A stretch of DNA of 64,000 bases from Streptosporangium sp. NBC_01755 (GCF_035917995.1 NZ_CP109131.1:4278001-4342000), one strand, 5' to 3'. Shown: positions 33,937 through 41,926, numbered from the stretch's first letter. The notes: generated from the sequence alone by a model not told the origin. Translations and numbers: made by a program.

Positions 33937-34793
33937 ACCACTCGCTCCGATCGCATCCCGAACAGCCCCTGGGGCCGCAGCAGCAGCACGCCCATCAGCA
34001 GGACGAACAGGGACAGGTTGGCGTACGACGCGCCCAGGTACCGGGCGCTCAGGGACTCCGTCACACCCACGGCGAGCGCGCCGACCAGGACGCCCAGGTT
34101 GCTGCCGTATCCGCCGATGGTCAAGACAACGAAGGCGTGCATGACGAGCAGCGCTCCGAGGTTGAAGATGGCGTAGGTCTGCGGGCCGACGACGGGGCCC
34201 AGCGCCCCGAGCAGCCCTCCGCCCATGGCGAAGGCGACGGTGGACAGGAGCTTGACGTTGATGCCGCGCAGCGTCGCGGCCTCCCTGTCCTCTGCCGTCG
34301 CGAGGTTCGCCAGACCGGCGAGGGTGGCTCGCAGCCAGACGTGGAAGCCGATGGCGGTCGCGACGGCGAGCGCCACGATCACGAACTCGTTGATCGAGGC
34401 CCGGCCACCGATGAAGTCGATGACGGTGCGAGAGCCGAACCCTTCCAGTTCCAGTGGGTCCGGACCCCAGATCAGCAGGATGACGCTGACCATGACCACC
34501 GACCAGCCGAGCGTCGTGACCAGCTCACCGTGGCCACCGGCGCGCAGCGGCCGGATGGCTATCCGTTCCTCAAGTATTCCGATGACCGCACCGACCGCGA
34601 GGCCGATGGGGATCGCCATCACCACGGGCCAGTTGAGGGTCGAGGTGGTCAGGTACGATACGAACGCGCCCGCCACCAGGAACTCAGGCTGGGCGAAGTT
34701 CAGCGTCCCCGACGCGACGTAGACGATGTTGAACCCGATCGCCACCAAGGCCAGGACCGCCCCGGTCGAGATACCATGCCAAATGGTCAACAT
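33933..34793 (-). CDS. Liv-type ABC permease (LivH-like)
   Basis: 286 residues from ATG 34793 (GAGGTGGG upstream). The open frame reaches 34916, but the extra 41 residues are unlike the family and overlap the operator. Typical LivH text is 'GISTGAVLALVAIGFNIVYV', 'TLNFAQPEFLVAGAFVSYL', and 'MGGGLLGALGPVVGP' among about eight hydrophobic segments. It forms the channel with the LivM half of the fused gene. It is preceded by its own operator copy (site I) even though the SBP gene lies upstream on the same strand. Confidence 0.9.
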   Translation of the reverse strand: MLTIWHGISTGAVLALVAIGFNIVYVASGTLNFAQPEFLVAGAFVSYLTTSTLNWPVVMAIPIGLAVGAVIGILEERIAIRPLRAGGHGELVTTLGWSVVMVSVILLIWGPDPLELEGFGSRTVIDFIGGRASINEFVIVALAVATAIGFHVWLRATLAGLANLATAEDREAATLRGINVKLLSTVAFAMGGGLLGALGPVVGPQTYAIFNLGALLVMHAFVVLTIGGYGSNLGVLVGALAVGVTESLSARYLGASYANLSLFVLLMGVLLLRPQGLFGMRSERVV

Positions 34794-34886
34794 GTCGCCC
34801 ACCTCGTTGCGAGCGGGCCTAGGACAGAAATGTGGGGCATGGCGCGCTCCCTGTTCAATGGCAACCTCAGATGTTTCCAACTGCTC

Positions 34887-34921
34887 AAAGTTCCGTTGCG
34901 TCGTTATGAGGGGCATTACGT
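34887..34921 (-). promoter_or_regulatory. Island operator/promoter I (for the permease/ATPase genes)
   Basis: On the plus strand GTTATGA (34903-34909) and ATTACGT (34915-34921) are 12 bp apart; AACTTT (34892-34887, minus strand) is 14 nt from the proximal repeat. The site lies in the 258-bp gap between the binding-protein gene (stop 35052) and the permease start (34793), giving the membrane components a separate transcript with a leader of about 85 nt. Confidence 0.55.
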
Positions 34922-35051
34922 GAGCCGGGTCATACCGCTTCCGGCCGTCGTCGTCTCCCCGGCGCGCTGAGCTCGCTGTGGCCGACCTGGCTCGTGCCGC
35001 GACGCTGGGGGAGGCCCGACCATGACGGGGCCGGACCTCCCGGCGCTGTCA

Positions 35052-36248
35052 CTACTTCCAGGTCCCGTCCTCGAGGGGCGTGACCGACTTGACGACGGCG
35101 TAGTCGTTCTCGCCCGCGTCGATGAAGTGGTCGGTGGCGCTCCATGCCATCGTCGTGTAAGCGACGTAGGGACGGTCCTGCTCCGCCGGCTGCTCGAGAT
35201 TCTCCAGCGCCTGCTTGACCTGGTCCGGGTCGGTGGAGCCTGCCTGCCTGACGCCCATGGCCACCAGTTGGAGCAGGTCGTGCGGCCACGCGTAGTTGAG
35301 CAGGACGGCCTCCATATTCCCCTTGGCCTTGAGCCCGGCCTGAAGCGAGGTATAGGCGGGGGTCCGGGCGGCCGGCTCACGGTAGGCGTTGATGGCGTAG
35401 GTGTGAATGGAGACGCCTTCGAGCTCCTCCGGGCTGACGAGGTTGTACACGTCGGTGGTAATCGCCTCGTTCAACATCAGCGGGGCGTCCCAGCCGGACT
35501 TGGCGCGGCTCTTGATCACGTACGGCGCCGCCGGGCCCGCCGCGAACGCGACGACGCAGTCCACGCCGGCGGACTCCAACCGGGCCAGCGGAGCCGTCAT
35601 GTCGATGTCCCCGGTCGCGTACTCCTCGACGGTCAACGGCAACCCCGCGCTCTCGAATCCCGCGGGATAGTTGTCGCGTACCGGCTCACCACTCGCGTCG
35701 TTGGGTGCCAGCAGGCCGACGGACTTGCAGCCGAGTTCCTGCATGGCCGCGACGTTCGCCGGCATTCCGTCGGTCGCCTGGTGTGCGGACGAGTGGAAGG
35801 TGTAGGGATACTTCTCGGGGTCGTTGATCGCCTCGTTGCCGGTAGCGCCGATCGAGAGGATCTTGCGCTGGCTCAGCACCGGGAGCAGGGCGAGAGTCTC
35901 CGCGCTGATCGTGCCGTCCCACACGAGGTCGGGCTGGTCACCGCTGGCGAGCTCCTGCTGAAGCAGGCTGACGGCCTTTGTCGGGTCGCTCTGGGAGTCC
36001 AGGACCTTCAGCTCCACCTGCTGCCCGAGGATGCCACCCGCCTTGTTAAGCTCGTCGGCTGCGACCTGCAGCCCAATAAGGAACGGCTTTCCGAGAGCGG
36101 CCAGTGGCCCGGTCTGTGAGGCCACGACCAGGACCTTGAACGTCGAGTCTGCCGAGTCGCTGGAACCGCTCTCGGCGTCCCCCCCACAGCTGGACAGAAG
36201 GAGGGCGGACGCGGTGACCACAGCCGTTACCAGGATCTTGGGCTTCAT
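35052..36248 (-). CDS. Lipoprotein substrate-binding protein of the Liv-type importer
   Basis: 398 residues from ATG 36248. A lipoprotein signal peptide ends in the lipobox 'LLSSC' (Cys21), followed by a Gly/Ser/Asp-rich linker. The mature part is a periplasmic-binding fold type I of the HAAT/Leu-Ile-Val class ('VLVVASQTGPLAALGKPFLI', 'GLQVAADELNKAGGILGQ', 'VDCVVAFAAGP'). It captures the island's substrate outside the cell. Relatives bind amino acids, aromatic acids, amides or urea, so the ligand cannot be named. The gene is first in the transport cluster, with operator J upstream. Confidence 0.9.
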   Translation of the reverse strand: MKPKILVTAVVTASALLLSSCGGDAESGSSDSADSTFKVLVVASQTGPLAALGKPFLIGLQVAADELNKAGGILGQQVELKVLDSQSDPTKAVSLLQQELASGDQPDLVWDGTISAETLALLPVLSQRKILSIGATGNEAINDPEKYPYTFHSSAHQATDGMPANVAAMQELGCKSVGLLAPNDASGEPVRDNYPAGFESAGLPLTVEEYATGDIDMTAPLARLESAGVDCVVAFAAGPAAPYVIKSRAKSGWDAPLMLNEAITTDVYNLVSPEELEGVSIHTYAINAYREPAARTPAYTSLQAGLKAKGNMEAVLLNYAWPHDLLQLVAMGVRQAGSTDPDQVKQALENLEQPAEQDRPYVAYTTMAWSATDHFIDAGENDYAVVKSVTPLEDGTWK

Positions 36249-36287
36249 TGGGTCTACTTGCCCTTCATGAGATGACAGGTAGCGGCG

Positions 36288-36323
36288 AGTAGAGGACCCA
36301 GGCTGTTACCTCGAACGTTATGC
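36288..36323 (-). promoter_or_regulatory. Island operator/promoter J (for the binding-protein gene)
   Basis: On the plus strand GTTACCT (36305-36311) and GTTATGC (36317-36323) are 12 bp apart. TCTACT (36293-36288, minus strand) sits at the usual 15-nt distance but deviates from the SA start of the -10-like consensus. Confidence 0.55.
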
Positions 36324-36445
36324 GCGTCACACTCATGGCGTCGCGACGGTGCCGGATGTCCCGTGTGTCCGTACGCTCTGTCGAGAAGGCGCCGCGACCT
36401 CGTCGGTCCGCGATCTTCGACCTGGACCCAGCCTTTCCAGGGCGT

Positions 36446-36490
36446 TAACGGTGTTCGGTCACGGCGTGCGTAACGGTCCGGCCCGAGACT
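36446..36490 (+). promoter_or_regulatory. Island operator/promoter J2 (for the alcohol dehydrogenase)
   Basis: TCACGGC (36459-36465, one mismatch) and TAACGGT (36471-36477) are 12 bp apart; a further TAACGGT at 36446 lies 13 bp upstream of the TCAC, making a triple repeat. GAGACT (36485-36490) is 14 nt from the last repeat and ends 6 nt before the ATG at 36497, consistent with a leaderless message. Confidence 0.55.
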
Positions 36491-36496
36491 GGCGCC

Positions 36497-37621
36497 ATGA
36501 CCACAGGTATCAGGATCGCCCGCGCCGTCGTCGTGCTCGAGGACGGCGGTCAGCCCGTCCTCGAGGAGGTCGAGGTGTGGCCGCCCCAGCGGGGCGAGGT
36601 GCTGGTGCGTATCGTCGCCTCCGGGGTGTGCGCCTCGGACGCCCACGTCGTGAATGGTCGTAGCCCGGTGGCGAAGGCCCCATGCGTGCTCGGTCACGAG
36701 GGCGCGGGAGTCGTGGAGGAGGTCGGTCCGGGCGTGCGGTCGGTGAGCCCCGGAGACCACGTGATCATCACACTCGTGGGACCGTGCGGCGAGTGCTCCT
36801 ACTGTGTGGACGCCAAGCCCTGGCTGTGCAACGGGCCGGACACCCTGCGCGCCATGACCGGCGTGATGAGCGATGGTCGGACCCGCGTCCGGCTGGATGG
36901 CAAGGATCTGTTCCCGTTCATGGGCGCCGGCACGATGGCGGAGTTCTCGGTCGTGCGAGCCGCCCAGTTGGTCAAGGTGGATCCTGACCTCCCGCTGGAC
37001 CAGGTCTGCCTTCTCGGCTGCGGTGTGGTCACCGGGACCGGGGCCGCTCTCAAAACCGCGCGGGTCCAGCCTGGCGATGCCGTGGTCGTGATCGGTTGCG
37101 GTGGGGTCGGACTCAACGTCATCCAGGGGGCACGGCTCGCGGGCGCGACGTCGATCATCGCGGCCGACACCAAGCCCGACAAGCTGGAGCTCGCACGAAC
37201 GCTCGGCGCCACGCACACCGTCGACGTCGGCTCCGTCGATCTGTTCCAGCAGGTCCTGTCGATTCATCCCGAGGGCGTCGACTTCGCCTTCGAGGTCGTG
37301 GGGATCCCTCAGCTCGCCGCCGACTCCCTCAAGCTGCTGCGCCGGGGCGGGACCACCGTACTGGTCGGCTCCTGCCCACCGGGGTCCGTCATCCCGGTCA
37401 CGCGGGAGAACCTCATGATGGAGCGGCGGATCATGACCACCGTGGCGGGCAGCACCAGTCCCCAGCTGGACATCCCCAAGTTGATCCGCGCCTACCGGGC
37501 CGGGCGGCTGCAACTCGGCGAACTGGTCAGTTCCCGGCTTCTCCTCACCGACTACGCCCAGGCCTTCGCGGCCCTTGAGACCGGCAGCGCGGCGCGGACG
37601 GTACTCACCTTCTCCGAGTGA
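36497..37621 (+). CDS. Zinc-dependent medium-chain alcohol dehydrogenase
   Basis: 374 residues from ATG 36497. The catalytic zinc ligands are in 'GVCASDAH' and 'VLGHEGAG', with the third Cys in 'LLGCGVVTG'. The structural zinc lobe is 'CGECSYCVDAKPWLC'. The Rossmann turn is 'VIGCGGVGLNVIQGA', and an acidic residue in 'IIAADTKPDK' favours NAD(H). The lobe spacing fits the class III-like/actinomycete aryl-alcohol dehydrogenase group. It oxidises a primary or aryl alcohol, probably an entry or middle step of the pathway. It is the last gene of the intact island; a gene graveyard starts 160 bp later. Confidence 0.92.
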   Translation: MTTGIRIARAVVVLEDGGQPVLEEVEVWPPQRGEVLVRIVASGVCASDAHVVNGRSPVAKAPCVLGHEGAGVVEEVGPGVRSVSPGDHVIITLVGPCGECSYCVDAKPWLCNGPDTLRAMTGVMSDGRTRVRLDGKDLFPFMGAGTMAEFSVVRAAQLVKVDPDLPLDQVCLLGCGVVTGTGAALKTARVQPGDAVVVIGCGGVGLNVIQGARLAGATSIIAADTKPDKLELARTLGATHTVDVGSVDLFQQVLSIHPEGVDFAFEVVGIPQLAADSLKLLRRGGTTVLVGSCPPGSVIPVTRENLMMERRIMTTVAGSTSPQLDIPKLIRAYRAGRLQLGELVSSRLLLTDYAQAFAALETGSAARTVLTFSE

Positions 37622-37782
37622 ATCGTTCGTCCGCAGCGTTCGCCACGTTCCGACCGTAGCAGGTCGTTTTGCCCTGAAAAAAACGAGCCACTACCGTGCT
37701 GGCAGCGCTCACCGGCGTAAAGCTGACCGGCGGCAGACCGTTCTCTGGCGGATCTGGCCGCTAAAACAAGGGGGCAGGGCAG
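37622..37782. other. Gap at the right border of the catabolic island
   Basis: 161 bp without a gene, operator copy or convincing hairpin. It contains an unusual A-run (seven A around 37677-37683) for such GC-rich DNA. This is where sequence switches from intact catabolic genes to deleted gene fragments. Confidence 0.5.
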
Positions 37783-38115
37783 TTGAACGACCCGGTTGAG
37801 GTGTGGTTCCGTCGGTCCACGTCGGCCGCCGAGGCCTGGCCGATCGAACGCCTCCTCGCGGCCAAACGGGCCACCGAGGAGACGATCAGTGTGGTCGCCC
37901 CGGTTCGTGACCGGTCTGCTCGGGCCGTTGCTCAGCCGGCCCGAGACGCTGCTGGTGAAGGGCCTCTACCGGCGGCTGTTCATCGCCATGGCCTCGACGC
38001 GCTGGCGCAGGTGGATCTGGGCTGCCGGGGGCATCGGCACCAGCCGGTGCACGATCTGGGAGTGATGGCGGCCGAGTTGATGGGCGTCGCCCAGCGGCGG
38101 GGCGCCGGGTTCGGG
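37783..38115 (+). pseudogene. gpgS: Internally deleted glucosyl-3-phosphoglycerate synthase remnant
   Basis: The frame from 37783 begins with the GpgS N-terminus ('VEVWFRRSTSAAEAWPIERL') and then loses the family. A central piece ('FVTGLLGPLLSRPETLLVKG') appears in the next frame at about 37900-37975, and the C-terminal piece ('GLDALAQVDLGCRGHRHQP') returns in the first frame from about 37990. The glycosyltransferase DxD region and most of the roughly 300-residue enzyme are gone. The remnant runs straight into a folP remnant, the neighbour of gpgS in many actinomycetes, so the order is ancestral but the content has collapsed. Identification is from remembered family text. Confidence 0.6.
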
Positions 38116-38622
38116 ACGCGCACGCCCGATTCGTTCTACGACAGGGGTGTCACCTTCGCCCGCGAGCAGGCGCTGCGGCGGGTAGAGGAGGTCGTAGCCG
38201 AAGGCGCGGACATCGTTGACATCGGCGGTGTCAAGGCGGCTCCGGGGGTCGAGGTCGGCGTGGCCGAGGAGATCGACCGTACGGCCGCCTTCGTGGCGGA
38301 GATCCGGGAGCGGTACCCCGATCTGATCATTAGCGTGGACACCTGGCACTCGCTGGAGGTGACCCGCCGGTTGGCGGAATTGGTCGCCACCGGATGGCCG
38401 GTGCTGGTGTCGCTGTCGAACAAGGACTTCGTCGGCGAGTCCCTGGGGCTGCCCGTCGACCAGCGGATGTTCGGCACCCTGGCGGTGACCGCGATTTGCG
38501 CGTGGCAGGGCGCGCGGATATACCGCGCGCACAACGTCGCCCCCACCCGGCAGGTGCTCGACATGGTCGCGGTGACGCGCGGTGTCCGGGTGCCGTCGCG
38601 GATCGTGCGAGGGCTTGCGTGA
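38116..38622 (+). pseudogene. folP: Internally deleted dihydropteroate synthase remnant
   Basis: The DHPS start 'TPDSFYDRGVTF' and 'GADIVDIGGVKAAPG' run to 'LIISVDTW', where the chain jumps to 'HSLEVTRRL' of the C-terminal third and continues in frame to 'HNVAPTRQVLDMVAVTRG'. In normal DHPS the first segment is followed by an Asn-Asp-containing middle, and the second is preceded by 'NTW', so a deletion of roughly 250 bp joined two short TW-encoding stretches. The fold's pterin site is lost. The stop overlaps the next remnant (GTGA), an operon-like junction that survived. Confidence 0.65.
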
Positions 38623-39005
38623 TCGCGGCCGTGGCCTGCGTCCCCCAGGCCCCGCTGCTGCTGCCGGGCCTCACGGGTGGGCGCGTCGCCGAGGTCGAGG
38701 AGATCCGGCTGGCGGCGCGGGCCGCCGTCGAGGCCGTCGTCGGACAGGGGGTCGACGAGGTCGTGGTAGTGGGCGGCACACCGTGCACCAGGACGTATCC
38801 CGTGGACGCGCCGGCCCCGTCGGGGCGTCTGGCACCCGCTTCAGGGCGTCTGCCTCGCGACGGGTCGCTGCCGGTGTCCCTTGCCGTCGGCCGGTTGCTC
38901 CTGGCGGAGTCTCCGGTGCCCAGGGACGCCCGGACGTCTACACCGCCGACCAGGTCAGTTGGTACGACTCCCCGCTGGGCCAAGCGCTCTTTGCCCTTCC
39001 CATGA
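38619..39005 (+). pseudogene. Truncated class III extradiol dioxygenase B-like protein
   Basis: From GTG 38619 the text 'IAAVACVPQAPLLLPGLTGG', 'VDEVVVVGGTPCTRTYPVDA' and 'LPVSLAVGRLLLAE' matches the N-terminal half of the LigB-like proteins encoded near miaA in actinomycetes. After about 95 residues it turns into low-complexity sequence and stops at 39005; the full protein is over 200 residues. It is probably non-functional, or at best a shortened hypothetical. Confidence 0.5.
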
Positions 39006-39041
39006 CCGGTGCATGGGGCGGCTCCCGAGAAGGGAGAGGCC

Positions 39042-39458
39042 ATGGACACGGGCCGCACGGAGCTCCAGGTCAGCCCGATCTGCTACGGCACCTGGCAGTT
39101 CGGCGGCGACTGGGGCCAGGTCGACGAGCGCGCCGCCGTCGCCGCCATCCAGCACGCCCGCGCCTTCCCGGGCGTGGAGATCGTGCAGCCGCCGTATCAC
39201 GTCATGGAGATTCGGAACCAGTCCGTGCGCCCCCATCCCTCCGTGGTGGATCCATGGGCATGGGGTGGCTTAGCGGTCTGGATCGTCCTCACGACACTCG
39301 GAAGCGTGGGGTTGGCGGTGGGGTTGAAGGCGCTCGGCGTCGCTTACCCAGGGACCGTGATGGGCGTCACAATGACCGTGACCGCGGTGATCACCACGCC
39401 TATCCTGACCCGATGGATGTCCATGCGGACCGTTCGCCGGGCGGAGATGACGAACTGA
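39042..39458 (+). pseudogene. Aldo/keto reductase start fused to a small membrane-protein tail
   Basis: ATG 39042 with AAGGGAGAG upstream opens a typical aldo/keto reductase N-terminus ('GRTELQVSPICYGTWQFGG'). After about 30 residues it jumps to an AKR middle piece ('VEIVQPPYHVM') and then to an unrelated hydrophobic sequence with two likely membrane helices ('VWIVLTTLGSVGLAVGLKAL', 'VMGVTMTVTAVITTPI'), ending at 39458. It is a chimera produced by deletions. The hydrophobic part may be the intact 3' end of a small membrane gene whose stop overlaps the next (winged-helix) reading frame. Confidence 0.5.
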
Positions 39459-39580
39459 TGACCCCGCAGCTCGATCCGGTCATCCACGCCCCGACCCGGC
39501 TGCAGATCGTCTCCCTGCTCGCCGCCGCCGAGGAGGCCGAGTTCGCCTTCGTGCGCGACAGCCTGGACATCAGCGACTCG
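39458..39580 (+). pseudogene. N-terminal fragment of a winged-helix (MarR/ArsR-like) regulator
   Basis: ATG 39458 overlaps the preceding stop. The 41 residues ('LDPVIHAPTRLQIVSLLAAA...FAFVRDSLDISDSV') are the first helices of a small winged-helix regulator that normally continues with the recognition helix and wing. The sequence switches mid-helix to an FtsK-type ATPase in another frame at 39580. No promoter is evident. Confidence 0.55.
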
Positions 39581-40290
39581 GTGCCGGGGCCACCGGGGCG
39601 GGCAAGGGCTCGGTCATCTGGTCCACCATCCGGGGCCTGCTGCCTGCCGTCCGTGCGGGCCTGGTGCAGATCTGGGCGCTGGACCCCAAGCTGATGGAAC
39701 TGTCTTTCGGCCGTGACCTGTTCGACCGCTACGCCGCTGACCCGGCCGAGTGCGCCGATCTCTTGGAAAAGGCCGTGGAGATCATGCAGGAGCGTGCGGG
39801 CCGGTTCGCGGGAGTCCAGCGCAACCATGTCCCTACCGTCGATGACCCGTTCGTCCTGGTGGTGGTCGACGAGGTGGCCTTCCTGACCGCCTATCAGTCC
39901 GACAAGGGGCTCAAGCTCCGCATCTCGGCCGCGCTGGCAACCTTGACCACGCAGGGTCGTGCGGTGGGAGTCGGTGTCCTGGCGGCGTTGCAGGACCCGC
40001 GCAAGGACGTGCTGAGCATCCGCAACCTGTTCCCCGACAAGATCGCGCTGCGGCTGGACGAGTCCGAACAGGTGGACATGGTCCTCGGCGACGGCGCTCG
40101 GGACCGGGGCGCGCTGGCCGACCTGATCTCACCTCAGCCGAACCTCGGCGCGGGCATCGCCTACACCCGTCTGGAGACCTCACCCGAACCGATGCGTGCC
40201 CGTGCCGGCTACGTCTCCGATGCCGATATCCGCGACATGGTCGCCGTGTTCACCGCTGACACGCTGCCGCTGACGGTTGAGGGGGCCTGA
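39580..40290 (+). pseudogene. 5'-truncated FtsK/SpoIIIE (TraB/TraSA-type) DNA translocase of an AICE
   Basis: Homology begins abruptly at the P-loop, 'GATGAGKGS' (39583 on), and continues through 'VQIWALDPKLMELSFGRDLF', 'FVLVVVDEVAFLTAYQSD' (Walker B), 'TQGRAVGVGVLAALQDPRKD' and 'FPDKIALRLDE' to a normal C-terminus at 40290. The N-terminal membrane region and start are missing; the internal ATG at 39664 is not a plausible start because it is downstream of the P-loop. Such translocases move double-stranded DNA between mycelia in AICE conjugation. It overlaps the small gene at 40290. Confidence 0.8.
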
Positions 40291-40484
40291 TGAGAATCAC
40301 CCTGCACGGCACCCCGGCCGAGATCGAGGGCTTGCCCTTCCGGCGGCTGCGGACATTCAACGGCTCCGACCTCGCCGAAGGGACGGTGACTGTCGATCTC
40401 GACACTGCTCACCTCCTCAAGGCCCCCTACAGCGACGTCTGCCGGATCTCCGCCGACGTGGTCAACCGAGAGGAGGCCATGTGA
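40290..40484 (+). CDS. Small AICE-type hypothetical protein
   Basis: 64 residues from ATG 40290 (TGATG overlap with the translocase stop). It begins 'MRITLHGTPAEIEGLPFRRL' and has no domain I recognise. Short proteins of this kind follow the translocase gene in actinomycete integrative elements. Just downstream (40482-40529) a 15-codon frame ends early; the replication-initiator gene expected between here and the excisionase is absent. Confidence 0.5.
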   Translation: MRITLHGTPAEIEGLPFRRLRTFNGSDLAEGTVTVDLDTAHLLKAPYSDVCRISADVVNREEAM

Positions 40485-40556
40485 CCGTCACCCCGGCTCC
40501 CGCCGAGTCCCTTCACCAAGCACCGTAGTGGTGCCTGCGAGAAAGATGGTGCCCTA

Positions 40557-40748
40557 GTGACCAGGAAGACCAAGCAAGAGCACAACTCGCTCCTCCCGGA
40601 ACTCGCACAGGGCCGGTTGCTCACCGTCGAAGAGGCGGCCGAGCGGCTGAACACCTCGGTCCGCTTCCCCCGTCGCCTGATCGAGGAACGGCGGATCGCC
40701 TTCATTCACGTCGAAGGAGGCCGAGATCCTCGCGGAGGACTGGAGTAA
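40557..40748 (+). pseudogene. Excisionase (Xis) remnant, 3' end lost
   Basis: From GTG 40557 the first 50 residues are a MerR-like helix-turn-helix excisionase ('LLTVEEAAERLNTSVRFPRR', 'LIEERRIAFIHVEG'). At about 40712 the sequence changes to integrase text in a different frame, so the wing and C-terminus are missing and the frame ends at 40748 with unrelated residues. It would have directed excision of the AICE. Confidence 0.65.
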
Positions 40749-41159
40749 CCCGGACCTCGGCAAGGTGGCCTTCAAGGAGTACGGCTCCGACTGGGTGAAC
40801 GAGCGCCCCGGCCTGCGACCCAAGACGGTCCAGCTCTACGAGGGTCTGCTCCGCCTGCACCTGGTCCCGACTTTCGGCAACCTGGCCGTGAGTGAGATCA
40901 AGGCGGCTCACGTACGCAAGTGGCGCAAGACGCTCCTGGACGGGGGAGTAGGGCCGGTGACCGTGGCCAAGGCGTACCGGCTGCTCAAACGGGTGTGACG
41001 CTGCGGGAGTTGATGAACCGGATGGGGCACTCGACCACGCGGGCGGCGCTGATCTATCTGCACACCGAGAACGGGCGGGATCAGATGATCGCCGACGGCA
41101 TGGGAAAGCTCGCCGAAGCGGCCCTCAAGAAAGAAGATCCACCGGCATCGGGCACGTAA
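40713..41159 (+). pseudogene. Tyrosine integrase remnant with central deletion
   Basis: From about 40713 the N-terminal core-binding domain is readable ('GSDWVNERPGLRPKTVQLYE', 'LVPTFGNLAVSEIKAAHVRK'). At about 40985 the sequence jumps, with a frame change, to the C-terminal end 'TLRELMNRMGHSTTRAALIY', which carries the His-x-x-Arg and Tyr of the catalytic set, ending at 41159. The middle of the catalytic domain is gone. Its end overlaps an arm-type repeat and lies 83 bp from the first tRNA-derived core (41242), the normal position of int next to attP. Confidence 0.75.
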
Positions 41160-41166
41160 CGGGCAC
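41149..41166 (+). repeat. Arm-type repeat near att copy 1
   Basis: CGGGCACGTAACGGGCAC (two CGGGCA units). A near-identical 18-mer lies exactly the same distance (76 bp from its end) left of att copy 2, and a third copy lies right of att copy 3. It is probably an integrase arm-binding site. Confidence 0.55.
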
Positions 41167-41196
41167 GGAAGATCGAAGAGGCTCCGAAAACGACTA

Positions 41197-41284
41197 AGGC
41201 CCCGCTCTGGATTCACATCCTGACCTGGGCCTTTGAGGGTGGAGCGGGTGACGGGAATCGAACCCGCGCTGTCAGCTTGGGAAG
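41197..41284 (-). repeat. att copy 1: tRNA-Gly 3' end duplicate with its hairpin
   Basis: 41242-41284 repeats the last 43 nt of tRNA-Gly(CCC). It is preceded by AAGGCCCC...GACCTGGGCCTT, a hairpin resembling the terminator beside the real tRNA, and by the ACGACTAAGG box shared with copies 2 and 3. To the right lie candidate arm repeats AATGGCCCG (41370-41395, two copies). Confidence 0.8.
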
Positions 41285-41576
41285 TGCATCGATCACGGCT
41301 GGTAGGGCTGCCGGCCTGGGCTTCGGGCCGGTCGTGAGTAACCATAGTTGACCCCTTGTCACCCTGGTTAATGGCCCGCTAATGGCCCGGCGATCAGCTC
41401 GCGACCTGGTCTTACCTGTACAGCACCCACACCCTGCCCACCTGACCATCTCGTCCGCCTCGGTCTGCACGCGGGAGAAGCGGATTCGGGTTGGCTGTCC
41501 GGCTGGAGTGCTTGGTTCCTTGTGGGTTTGCGTGATCCGCGAGTATGGCACTTGCCCGCCGTATAACGTCCGTGTT

Positions 41577-41921
41577 ATGACTTGGGGAGAGGTGGAGCTG
41601 GAGCCAGAGGTGGACAAGTGGTTCGACACGCTTGATCAAGAAGGTCAGGAGACGGCGGTGTTCTATGTCGACCTGCTGGCCGAGCGGGGTGTCTTGCTCG
41701 ACGAGCCCTACACCCGGCAGTTGCGTGGCAAGTTGCGTGAGCTGCGTTTTCATCTTGAACGAGAGGCGGTGCGCGTCAGCTACTGGATCGCACCGGGCAG
41801 GCGGATCATCTTGTTGACGGTCTTCCGTAAGCAGCGGATGCGTGAGACTGCCGAAGTCGAGCGTGCGTGGCGGGCCATGCAGCGATGTATCGCTGAGGCT
41901 CACACGGCAGATGAGGAGTGA
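41577..41921 (+). CDS. RelE/HigB-type (Gp49-like) toxin
   Basis: 114 residues from ATG 41577. The text 'VELEPEVDKWFDTL', 'LRELRFHLEREAVRVSYWI' and 'IILLTVFRKQRMR' is that of the phage-derived Gp49-like/HigB family, ribosome-dependent mRNA interferases. TATAAC (41562-41567) ends 9 nt before the ATG, and no ribosome site intervenes, so translation is probably leaderless. The ATAAC/GTTAT inverted repeat (41563-41567, 41574-41578) spans -10 and start codon and is a likely autoregulatory operator. The antitoxin follows directly. The pair is the only content of the block between att copies 1 and 2. Confidence 0.82.
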   Translation: MTWGEVELEPEVDKWFDTLDQEGQETAVFYVDLLAERGVLLDEPYTRQLRGKLRELRFHLEREAVRVSYWIAPGRRIILLTVFRKQRMRETAEVERAWRAMQRCIAEAHTADEE

Positions 41922-41926
41922 GCGGA

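Noticed and set aside
35022-36119. 365-codon plus-strand frame opposite the binding-protein gene
   Set aside because: Antisense to a clear lipoprotein SBP; no start signal or domain.
38582-39694. 370-codon frame covering the LigB-like, AKR and winged-helix remnants
   Set aside because: Only its last part (39458-39580) matches a real family; the rest is a shadow of the other fragments.
41242-41284. Additional functional tRNA genes at the three 43-bp repeats
   Set aside because: Each contains only the 3' half (from the anticodon loop on); no acceptor 5' strand or D-arm follows.
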